Assembly (NCBI RefSeq): GCF_963678635.1
Contig: NC_087071.1
Coordinates: forward strand, 5,285,624 to 5,349,623
Direction of reading: 5' to 3'
From: Symsagittifera roscoffensis
Taxonomy: Eukaryota; Xenacoelomorpha; Acoela; Convolutidae
DNA: 64,000 bases
The notes under the pieces were generated by a model. That model saw only the letters and a list, made by a program, of their open reading frames with translations, did not search any database and was not told the origin of the DNA. Shown here piece after piece: positions 11,701 through 18,600 of the stretch (the stretch's first letter is position 1; the number at the start of each line of letters is the position of its first letter). The translations under genes and the position numbers were made by a program.

Positions 11701-14700
11701 CGCAGCCGAGGCGTTGAACGGGATTGCAGGTCGATCGTCAACCAGCTGGTGACCTCGATGCCGAAAGAAGTATTGTTGAGAACTTCGTTCACTGAATATG
11801 GAACATCGAATCAAAACCAAGCTACTGAGGAAGTCAGGATCAGATCGAAATCTAGCTTCACGAGGAGAGTGCACTTCACGGATGCAAAAGAGGAATACGA
11901 GCCAAGCCCAGATTGTTCGTCCATGGACGAGACAATGTCCGGGGAGTCTGACACCTTCGAGCCAGTCAAGGACGTCTCCTCTGATGAGTCAGACATCTTT
12001 GAGCCCGTGCAGGACGACTTGTCCGGGGAGAGGTTGACTAGACCACCTAGGGGCAGAATTTTGTCTGGGGAGTCGGGTTCAAAGCGACCGATGGACAGAG
12101 TTTTGTCCGGGGAGTCAAGAAACATCTCAGACAACTTGGAATATGATGTTGAGGAATCAGTCGTTTCAAGTGGTGACTCGAGACCCCAGTCCTGGGACAA
12201 CACGTCTGAAACAACTTCCAATTCCGATGTGTCAGAGATTGCGATCCACTCCTTATTGGTAGACTGGAAGCAGCGTGGGCTGGACCGGGAAATACATCAG
12301 GATCCAGACAGGGACAGATACACCTCAGATGAAGAGGGCACTGTGGTAGACAATGCCGCAGACGAGCTCGAACTGATAGCAGTTTCAAAACGCCCAACCA
12401 GATTGCTGCCACATGGTACGGTCGTCCGTACCAATCTGGAACCATCTGTGCAAGAAGCGACGCCTTTGAAAAAGATATGGTGTGTCAAGTTGATGGACGA
12501 TGCTCATGCTCCGGAGATAATGAGTGGGCAAATGAACGTGGTGAAGACGTATTTGAAAGCCAGGTACAGGCTGTCGGATCTCCTGAGGGCTCAACGAAAT
12601 GATAGAATGACGAGCAGTCTGAAAAGATGGATCGAGAATGGAGCACCTGACAAGGGAGACTTGGAAGAAGACAGCTACAAAATCCTGAAGCAGTTTTACC
12701 TGAAGAGAAAAGACTTGTTGTACCTGAATAAGGACGGAATCGTAGCCTGTAAGCGCAAGGAGGAGGACAAGGTCCTTTATAAATACAACTCAATAGTGTT
12801 ACCACAGTTGTACCAGACTGAGTTGCTCTTTCGCTCACATGATCAGATGGGACATCAAGGCGTGGACAAAGTGTATAACAGGATACAAAAACGATTCGAG
12901 TGGCCGGGGTTGAAGAAGGCTTGTGAGAAATGGATAGCCGCATGCCTGTCTTGTCAACAGGCAAAGGATCCCAGGAAACTAAGGTTCCCCCTACAGTCAA
13001 TAGAATCGTCAGGTTTCAACGAAGTGGTGCAAATTGATCACCAGAAAATCTGCATGACAGCAACGGGCTATAATCAGGTGCTGGTAATGATCGACCATTT
13101 TACGAAGTATGCGGAGGCGGCACCCTGCATGACAGCATCGGCAGAAGAAACGTGCGATCATTTGATAAACGTGTGGATAGCAAGGCATGGCTGCCCCATC
13201 ACGTTCCAATCTGACAATGGCAAAGCATTCGTAGGTGATCTCACGAAAGAGTTAATGAAAAGGTCGCAGGTAGCGCAGGCCCACTCGACCACTTATCACC
13301 CGCAAACGAATGGCCTAGTCGAGAGGCAGAATCGCACACTGGTATCCATGTTGAGAGTCTACTGCTCACGCTACATGGATGACTGGGACAAGCACTTACC
13401 GCAAGTGATGGGTGCTTACAACAGCACGGAGCATTCCACCACGGGAATAAGTCCGCATATGATGCTCACGGGTCATGAAAAAGCACTCCCGTTAACGTTC
13501 TTCTACCCTGAATATGAAGGGAAGAGGACAGCACCGCAAACGTACGTGCGGGACGTTATTAGAAGACAACAGGACCTCAATGACTTATGCAGGAGGAATA
13601 CGCAACAGGCGCAAATTAGACAAAAAAGGAGGTTTGATAAAAGAACAGCCGATGCAAAAGCCTACTCAGTTGGCGATTACGTCTGGGTGTTCCAGGAAGT
13701 GGTTCCACCAAAAGGAACCAAGAAACTATTAAAGAAATGGCGTGGTCCATTTCAGATAACAGAGGTGCATCAAGGAGGTCGTTTTTATCGGCTGAGCACC
13801 GGAAGAGCGGCTCATTACGAGAATATCAAACCACACAACGCCTCGTCCGAGGATTGGTGCATCCCAGCGGACATGCAAGAGGGAGACTATTTAATAGTGG
13901 ATCCTGCTTGTGAAGTGAATGAAAGGGGTACTCGCGACAAGAACGACGGGAATGAGATGGTGGACAATTGTGATCTACCACTGGATCTCGAGTTGACTGA
14001 GCGAGTAGAGGTGGACGATGAAACTCTACCATATGCCGAAGAAGACTGGGATTGCCCAGAACAAACCGAAATTGACAAAGGAATACAGCCTGACTTTCCG
14101 CTCACTATGGAGACACGCCAAAGTAAGAGGGGAAAAAACCAGAAGAAATACAATCCGTATGGCGAGGACTTCGTTGTAGACCGGATAGTAGTGAGTGATG
14201 TCATAGACTCGCTGGTGGGGCTGGACGAAGTAGCAATCCTAAAAGAAATCGACCTTGTGAACGATATGGATCAAGATTGGATCGACGATCGATCAGAACC
14301 GGAAGTGGAGTTCGAACCAGAAGCGGAACAGACTCATGAGCAAGAACTAACAAACTTGCGCGTGCTCGAATGGCTCCACGATCTGCCGACAGATCCAAAA
14401 GAGACGATCCTGACGATTCAGGACGTCGACAGAGATGGCGTCAGATACATCAGTCATGACAATACCGAGTCCAACTGGGTCGCCCCAGATGGTCCTCTAC
14501 GTGTTCCACAATCCAACCTCGGTCTCCTAGACTTTGGGCGATCGACGGGGACGTCGATGGATATTTTTGTCCGGGGAGTGGGGGTAGGACTCACCCACAC
14601 CGAAAATCTCATGATAAAAAAATTAAAATCGGCAAGGGAAACCGGAGAACTAGAGACAGAGGGCGAGAATGCTAAGGAACCACCTTTTGGACGAATCTTT

Positions 14701-15186
14701 GAATCGTATTTTGATCTCCCGAACCATTATTCGAACAATATCGTGATAACGGACAGCGATTTCATACTCACGGAACGCACATGCGCCATAGCGATAACTG
14801 CGGACGTAAGCTTCAAAACAGCACTAGCGGCCGACTTTAAAAGGGAGTACAAGAATATCGAGTTTTTGTGGAAACAGAGGCCGGGTGTAGGAGGAGTGAT
14901 AGCGTTGCCCCCTGTTGCATCACAGATACCAGGGAAATATTTGTGTTTTTTGGTTACGAAAGCTACTGATAGGCAACACGTGAATCCGGAGAGCTTGGTG
15001 TTGGCCTTGACTCGACTTAGGGATTTCCTGGTTGAGAGAGGTGTGACCTCTCTCTCGTTGCCAGTGTACGATCCTAATAGGGGAAAGCTACATCCGAGAG
15101 AGTTGTACGCTCTTGTGCATGTGATATTTTCAGAGACTGACATAGAGGTTTACTTACATAAAAAATACTATCTGAGCATATGCTAA
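5704..15186 (+). CDS. ORF1: Gag-Pol polyprotein (Ty3/Gypsy) with C-terminal macro-like domain
   Basis: 3160 aa from the first ATG; the open frame extends upstream only from a TTG at 5644. Order by residue: Ser/Arg-rich N-terminus; coiled coil ~292-416; Ty3/Gypsy Gag core ~507-681; two CX2CX4HX4C knuckles (741-754, 793-806), nucleic-acid binding; aspartic protease with DTG at 1103-1105 and ILGRD to 1180; RT ~1421-1686 with catalytic D1523 and YVDD at 1588-1591; RNase H ~1720-1856 (D1738); integrase zinc finger H2379, H2384, C2414, C2417; DDE core D2445, D2504, E2540 (35 residues between the last two, canonical); GPY/F module (KWRGPF ~2679). An unusual ~500-aa linker separates RNase H from integrase and holds repeated SGES units (~2077-2139). 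Residues 3011-3160 resemble a macro domain. All catalytic motifs of protease, RT, RNase H and integrase are intact, so it is probably functional. Gag and Pol share one frame with no shift signal needed. Confidence 0.95.
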   Translation: MQRRDSLGSTTKIPRLSKGSTRKFRTRRSQTSFSSASDAFAEDESTKGQPDLSVIEMRLRSEKNLDGNQGRSAEAEPASETPVDPFDEGERTLIRPDFEPDGVLEREEVERTEETSERSEVEPREEVLYRGMSKSETKSYKWRREPSHLTSTHSSLAKQSNNAMMSSMSPGKEQTFSKAKKSWKSLYDERMASLPTVGLTSSDDYPEITHPDVNFTPCPRNEKSRKASSVSPTRPMSDGITMGASSTFDRLMTSMHKQKDGASSSTRLPPQLTSSSLGLTPPLGAAGDISDMFAGVMNGLDELRRDMTKRIDQVDERAHHGRENLKDELTHVKSQARFDQARLIRDTDQCLAESLAQANKESEEREARMTREIERLLNDHDNTYAQTMTGLERRLDAKSDLMMRKLDAILNGNSWQEHSNSRERSRHANVGDGTGNSARAQQGSRTNYERRNKERPRAAPQRPGWTNPVPPEADATPETRLPTVPQVSSVPDLTTVSQDTTMYASMFEPLNRSLETFITKLSKSTERGERSRRTLKKPKSYKDESDGCIDTWIEVMKLHFEEENLSKKQECSALTSNLEGTALNCVMAKRANERDSARKIFDILLNRFGSGVQGHQAMVKFEKRRQRDEESIDKFLDDLELLRRRSNPDERISERNLAIASKFMDGVRSEELKTMLATHFTLSLDQVPTPDDLRMKSREYLLIKPRAQNRYGNYGNYSGTNTGANSSWYKPRDDMDKRRSCANCGSMDHHVSACSAYKQNMKAIGYFLEDADATDEDHEEYVRGLIMKYGPRCFFCNLEGHFKSDCTQFWDAVADAKHPRHEEALSGVKASRARLMNEAESRRKETTPSTFATKKVKTWPDEVVASNLEAESSSPLKVDYGLAARTALQNVKQDLATKEVEQWVRSELESTDLRESLNVLSKTTRAEDEKEPKKQGLKLNVISGKTFGMTKAGTKIMSIISVAGHQVVKNLSEPSEITLVHLDIYADYLKEKDPKLDSRAVRALLTTGGPRLMKVDGHYIDVHGPYPILMNVDGINIYTKAHITDANDQVGRIYIGQEELKVRRIGHNAMLEQDAVHIGCEADLAAHVLDVQGRQLSVKGLLDTGAVVSVMPVKTWTDMGFERSDLIPTNIRLATANQGAIYVTGRTPIISLQLGGRHLWMSFLVVENLDESDQFILGRDFVRNFDVTIDLNDGLIRIRDPERKYEKRPLNKILINQAKVPIFLDRKVRLKPNQAVIATFRMRNLNELSNDRQVCLVPNPNSKSSAILGRSFSLTQSGLCVSVLLNTEATTVTIQRGKKLGYALPLNTDFLSVENLKKFDVTKCPLHANQECIMKRVIELKSSRKLFSMKSETDDGLSSCSNFPERPTEAELAANRPVLPEIEHLKGKISDKELDSLRAVLNRNADVFSKHKADIGCCNFVEHEIEIEEGSVPHREGARRMTPNKSEACRKEIEMLMEYDMIEPSKSPWACGVVMAKKKGGQLRFCCDFRYLNAVTIKDAYPIPRIDESLSKLGDAKFFTTLDLGSAFWQVPLRKQDREKTGFACELGLFQWKRMPFGLCNATATFQRLMAQALTSVTKKYGNLIMCYVDDVVIATPTLEDHIERLEEVFSCMKQAGLKCKPSKCEILKDSIKYLGRLVDKHGVRPDPEAVEAVLTWKAPKTDTQLMSFLGFANYYREFIKGYADKIYPMQKLMRNKGKKFTWTDEAQVSFENIKRELCEAPVLGMPTEKGMFVLDTDASVVAISGILHQEQEWNGRTVLRPIAYGSKVLSDTEMKYGAPKAEMFAVITFVEKYRAYLGSAPFKLRVDNRALAWLKTYSMDQSYIGRWIVRLDGYHMIIEHRTRDKHQNADSLSKKTEFYERLEEKQVNQSEIKDGFSFLDKETYDELPLTRWLDKSGHPIPGHPDLPVETAAEIKLLARGEPVPLDLLVRSNLVQQELTRLGINSIALLNKTVNVAPDVMGKLRDLLDREVDRHDREWRETMQRLTVTERTEKRPVSIRSRGVERDCRSIVNQLVTSMPKEVLLRTSFTEYGTSNQNQATEEVRIRSKSSFTRRVHFTDAKEEYEPSPDCSSMDETMSGESDTFEPVKDVSSDESDIFEPVQDDLSGERLTRPPRGRILSGESGSKRPMDRVLSGESRNISDNLEYDVEESVVSSGDSRPQSWDNTSETTSNSDVSEIAIHSLLVDWKQRGLDREIHQDPDRDRYTSDEEGTVVDNAADELELIAVSKRPTRLLPHGTVVRTNLEPSVQEATPLKKIWCVKLMDDAHAPEIMSGQMNVVKTYLKARYRLSDLLRAQRNDRMTSSLKRWIENGAPDKGDLEEDSYKILKQFYLKRKDLLYLNKDGIVACKRKEEDKVLYKYNSIVLPQLYQTELLFRSHDQMGHQGVDKVYNRIQKRFEWPGLKKACEKWIAACLSCQQAKDPRKLRFPLQSIESSGFNEVVQIDHQKICMTATGYNQVLVMIDHFTKYAEAAPCMTASAEETCDHLINVWIARHGCPITFQSDNGKAFVGDLTKELMKRSQVAQAHSTTYHPQTNGLVERQNRTLVSMLRVYCSRYMDDWDKHLPQVMGAYNSTEHSTTGISPHMMLTGHEKALPLTFFYPEYEGKRTAPQTYVRDVIRRQQDLNDLCRRNTQQAQIRQKRRFDKRTADAKAYSVGDYVWVFQEVVPPKGTKKLLKKWRGPFQITEVHQGGRFYRLSTGRAAHYENIKPHNASSEDWCIPADMQEGDYLIVDPACEVNERGTRDKNDGNEMVDNCDLPLDLELTERVEVDDETLPYAEEDWDCPEQTEIDKGIQPDFPLTMETRQSKRGKNQKKYNPYGEDFVVDRIVVSDVIDSLVGLDEVAILKEIDLVNDMDQDWIDDRSEPEVEFEPEAEQTHEQELTNLRVLEWLHDLPTDPKETILTIQDVDRDGVRYISHDNTESNWVAPDGPLRVPQSNLGLLDFGRSTGTSMDIFVRGVGVGLTHTENLMIKKLKSARETGELETEGENAKEPPFGRIFESYFDLPNHYSNNIVITDSDFILTERTCAIAITADVSFKTALAADFKREYKNIEFLWKQRPGVGGVIALPPVASQIPGKYLCFLVTKATDRQHVNPESLVLALTRLRDFLVERGVTSLSLPVYDPNRGKLHPRELYALVHVIFSETDIEVYLHKKYYLSIC
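11932..12120 (+). repeat. SGES-coding repeats matching the sequence before the 3' LTR
   Basis: TGTCCGGGGAG or close variants occur at 11936, 12019, 12062 and 12104, encoding (L/M)SGE(S/R) in the linker between RNase H and integrase. The 15-mer GACTTGTCCGGGGAG at 12016-12030 is identical to 25214-25228, directly upstream of the 3' LTR where the plus-strand primer should lie. A further TTGTCCGGGGAGT at 14567-14579 is read in another frame, so the DNA motif rather than the peptide is shared there. Confidence 0.7.
14734..15183 (+). other. Macro-like domain at the ORF1 C-terminus
   Basis: Residues ~3011-3160 follow the strand and helix order of a macro domain of the OARD1/ALC1 type. There is an early hydrophobic strand ending ITAD, a helix AADFKREY, a VGGVIALP turn, then YLCFLVTK, a helix with LALTRLRDFLVERG, the strand VTSLSLPVY, and a final helix plus IEVYL strand. 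Macro domains bind or hydrolyse ADP-ribose. The glycine-rich GxGxA loop is replaced by KTALA and the GCG loop by YDPNRGK, so binding or catalysis may be lost or changed. The call rests on pattern recognition, not a profile search. Confidence 0.6.
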
Positions 15187-15349
15187 GAATTGCGCTCGGC
15201 GATAAGTGGTTTTTATTAAGTTGCTCGATAAGAATTAGAGTCAAGTTTTAGATTAGGTTAGGTCTTAGGTACAGTATTAGGGATTAGGTTTTTATGTGAT
15301 GTTTATGTTATGTTATTGTGATGTTATGTTTTATGTTAGTGTCATAAAA

Positions 15350-15369
15350 GACCTGGGGCACCCCAGGTC
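15350..15369 (+). other. Perfect hairpin 1 in the intergenic region
   Basis: GACCTGGGG and CCCCAGGTC form a perfect inverted repeat with only CA between, hence an 8-bp GC-rich stem with a GCAC loop. It lies 164 bp after the ORF1 stop. No T run follows that would suggest a Pol III terminator. Confidence 0.7.
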
Positions 15370-15411
15370 ATCAAGGTGACAGCGTACATTCATGCTACTC
15401 TGACAAAAGTA

Positions 15412-15430
15412 AAGGTGGACGATCCACCTT
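15412..15430 (+). other. Perfect hairpin 2 in the intergenic region
   Basis: AAGGTGGA and TCCACCTT form an 8-bp stem with a CGA loop, 43 bases after hairpin 1. Two short perfect stems in an otherwise AT-rich spacer suggest a structured RNA. Confidence 0.65.
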
Positions 15431-15540
15431 GGTGCTAAAATTTTAAATCAGAATTGAAAAAGAGAATTTCAATGGAGAGTTTTAGAGAATTGATTGATGT
15501 TGCATCTTAAAATGATGGTTCTAAGTCGCGACCTGTCTTT

Positions 15541-15549
15541 TAGATCTTG
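15541..15549 (+). promoter_or_regulatory. Candidate splice acceptor before ORF2 (shared 9-mer)
   Basis: TAGATCTTG, preceded by CCTGTCTTT, fits a pyrimidine tract plus TAG acceptor and lies 67 bases before the ORF2 ATG. The same 9-mer stands before ORF1. Splicing from a leader donor to this site would give an ORF2 mRNA. I could not identify a convincing donor in the leader. Confidence 0.4.
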
Positions 15550-15616
15550 ATTGATCGGAAATTGTTTACTGACACTGAATCAGAAGAGATTACACGAAGA
15601 ATTAACACGAAAAGAA

Positions 15617-18600
15617 ATGGGAGATACTAACGAACTCATGGAATTCCTCTCAGCGAGTCTAGGAGCGACTCTAGACGAGATCTATCAGCGGCTGATCGAT
15701 TGTGACTTCACACGAGAAGACCCGGGGTTGGCGATGTTTGTGGTCGCACTCCTCAATGCACTGGGAAGAGAGGGTCGAGGGAATCGCCCTACGGAAGTAG
15801 TGTTGATGTTGGCCTTCGGTGAGTCCGGGACCGCCGAGAGAGGCCGAAACCGATTGATGAGATGGAGGCGCGGAGAAATGTCCGGCCACGACCTGGCTCG
15901 TGAGCCGGGACTAGGCGAGCAAAGGGACCACCGGCTAGGTGAGATGCCCTTACCTGTCCAACCTGCGCAGCCATTAATCGGAGCGAAGAGACAGCGTGAT
16001 GGGCCAGGCCCGTCACACTCGGTCGACTCTCCAACAGCTGCTCCTCCCCTGAAGAGAGTGAGAGTGAGCGAGATAGAGATCCAGACGTCGGAAACGATTG
16101 AAACACTGGAGAAGAAGGAGAGGGACCAGAGTGAGCTGTGTGCCAAACTTCAGGAGTACAGGACCATAGCTCGGGAGAGAGACGAATGGAAAAAGAAATT
16201 CGAAGATCTGCAGGTGGCCTACAAGGAGGATGAGATAAAGCACCTGAAGGAGCTGTATATGGCGAAGGTGAGCCAAGTGTCACCGGAAATCCTGGCGAGC
16301 ATGAGGTCCTCGGAGGGATCTAACGACACACGCCCCAGGACAACCGCGCAGGAGCTGTGCGCATCGAGAGGACCTGAGGTTCTGGATTTGCATGCATCAA
16401 AGGGGCACGAGGCTCCTCAGCAGACACGACCGTCTGCTTCGAGTCAGAGGTTCACGATACCAGACCCTTCTGACACCTATCTAGCTCCTCAATTTCAGGA
16501 ATCATTTAACCAAGTGGCCAGAGCCGCGATGGATGAGATCAACAGAGGCACTGAACGGACACTGGCTAGGATCGTTCCTTCCCAGCGTCGTGATCATTCA
16601 TCAGATGGCTCTGAGCGGGCAACCCGCACGATAGCGTGCTCTGCGCCTGGTGGAGTCTTCAAGAAGTCTCGCGTGGTAGATATCAGGAAGAACCTGATGA
16701 CACGTCATCAGTTCACGCAAGTGCCAGCCGAGCATCCTCGAGCCTGCTTGAACGACATGAGCTGGAACCCCGCCACGAGCGACCAAGTGATTCCCCCAGG
16801 GAGTCGCCATTTGATCATTGGAGACAGTCTGGTGAGAGATCTGAATGAGATCTCCGTCTATGGCCAGACTACCACTCTGTCCTTTGGAGGAGCCTCAGTG
16901 GCTCAAGTGATCAAAATGATGGAGTTCCAGGGCGAGGATCGTCTGGATACATTGATAATAATGCTGGGGACTAATGACGTCTCGAGAGCCCCCGTAACCC
17001 CAGAAAACAAGTGGGAACCTCTGTTGGTGTGTCTGTTGAATGAATTGAAGGAAAAGTATAGACCCAGGCTCGTGATCCTGTGTACGATACCGCCAAATCC
17101 TTTGGTGGGTACTACAGCTGCGGATTTTATGAATGGCAACGTAACGCGGTGGAATGAAATGACCCGCAATCTGGTGAGGAACAATCCTGGCGAGTTGCGA
17201 CTCCTGGATCTTGAAAACATGCTACGTATGACTGATCACATCGAGCTCACCAGAGATGGAGTGCACTTCAATAGCCAACGAGGGAGACATTGGATCAACG
17301 ATGTGTTTCAAACGCAGTTGAGAGAAGTGGAGCAAGAATTAAGGGCGACCGGTTCTTTGGCTCGGACCAATTCGACCGGAGGGAGTAGAGTAAGGGCAAC
17401 CGTGCCCGAATCCCTCGCCAACCGCCTAGGGCCCTTGGCAACGGAGACGGTTGGAGCCGTAACCGTCGCTCCGAGCTCAAATGTGAGAGACAGGCTGGGG
17501 ACTGCCCCTCCTCCCAGGCCGCAATCGATTGGAAGCCGACTCGGCAGATCGGTGGAACAGAGTAATAGAAACAACTCCCAGACCGCGTCTAGGAGGAATG
17601 ATTCGCCTGCCACGACGAATCCTGCTTCGACGGCAGGATCGTCGACAAGCACCGTGCCAGCGGAGGGAATTGAATCCGGCAGCAGGTTGCTTTGGAATAG
17701 TTCAGATCCTAGCCATTGGGGTCAGTATAAGACGGACATGTCGGCGAAGTTGAACATGAATACCCTGACGTGTCGGGAAGATGTGATGAGAATGACTGGC
17801 GGTGAAAGTCCCACAGTGTCGCGACTTTATCGGATACCGGGCGTGGATTGGCTGCTAGCAGAGCAGGAGAAATTCAGCTCCTCGACCTCACTCCGACATG
17901 CGGACTTGGATGGATTGCCTCATGACAACACCTTTGGACCTCTAAACACCCGGTCGCTCACCGACGTTCGAGATAGGGCACGGGAAAGGACACCACCAGT
18001 GCGCAAAGGCAAGTTTCAGACGGAGAACAAACCCAGCAACAAGCATCACAAGATGTTTAGACAATTCTCTAAGCCACCCGGTCAGACGCCGGGCGAGTAT
18101 TCTAGGGATTATCCCCGAACCACAACAGTGTTTGGAGACGACAAGAGATATGGGAATCTGAAGGCCCCAGTAGGTGATGGCCTTTTTGCAGCGTATGATC
18201 CCTTGGACATGAAGGCTGCCAAGTATCTGGTTGTGGCCGGCTCCGATTATCTCTATACACCCCGTTCTCTATTCTGGCCTGATGTGATTTTCTTAACGGC
18301 GCCTAAGCTGGACTGGGGACAGGCGATAGGCATGATGATAAGTGTACGGAGAGTGGTCAGCATGGAGCCGCAGGTGATAGTGGTTGCAGGCGCGAATGAT
18401 CATCTACAAAGCAGAGGCCTATTGTCACGTCTGACGGATGGATCGATCCCGAGTAACGAAGTTATAGGGGAAGCGATCATGACACTGCTCTCGGCGATGG
18501 CCGAGGTAGAGGCAGCAGCAAGACAACGGTTCACCATGAATGTGGTGAAGGTGATCTTTGTATTGTCACCAGGCTACGCTGCGTTGCCTGAACCCCTTCA

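Larger units (their letters stand above)
15187..15616 (+). other. ORF1-ORF2 intergenic region
   Basis: 430 bp without coding sequence; the two ORFs lie in different frames. It holds an imperfect ATGTTATGTT tandem stretch (about 15295-15340), two perfect short hairpins (15350-15369 and 15412-15430) and a good pyrimidine-rich acceptor-like site ending at 15543. Either an internal ribosome entry structure or a spliced subgenomic RNA could express ORF2; the sequence does not decide. Confidence 0.8.

Noticed and set aside
5907-15143. Many antisense open frames within ORF1 and ORF2
   Set aside because: They are short, mostly overlap each other, have no known motif, and are expected opposite long GC-richer coding sequence.
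15551-15616. Start of ORF2 at 15551
   Set aside because: Also TTG. The first in-frame ATG is at 15617.
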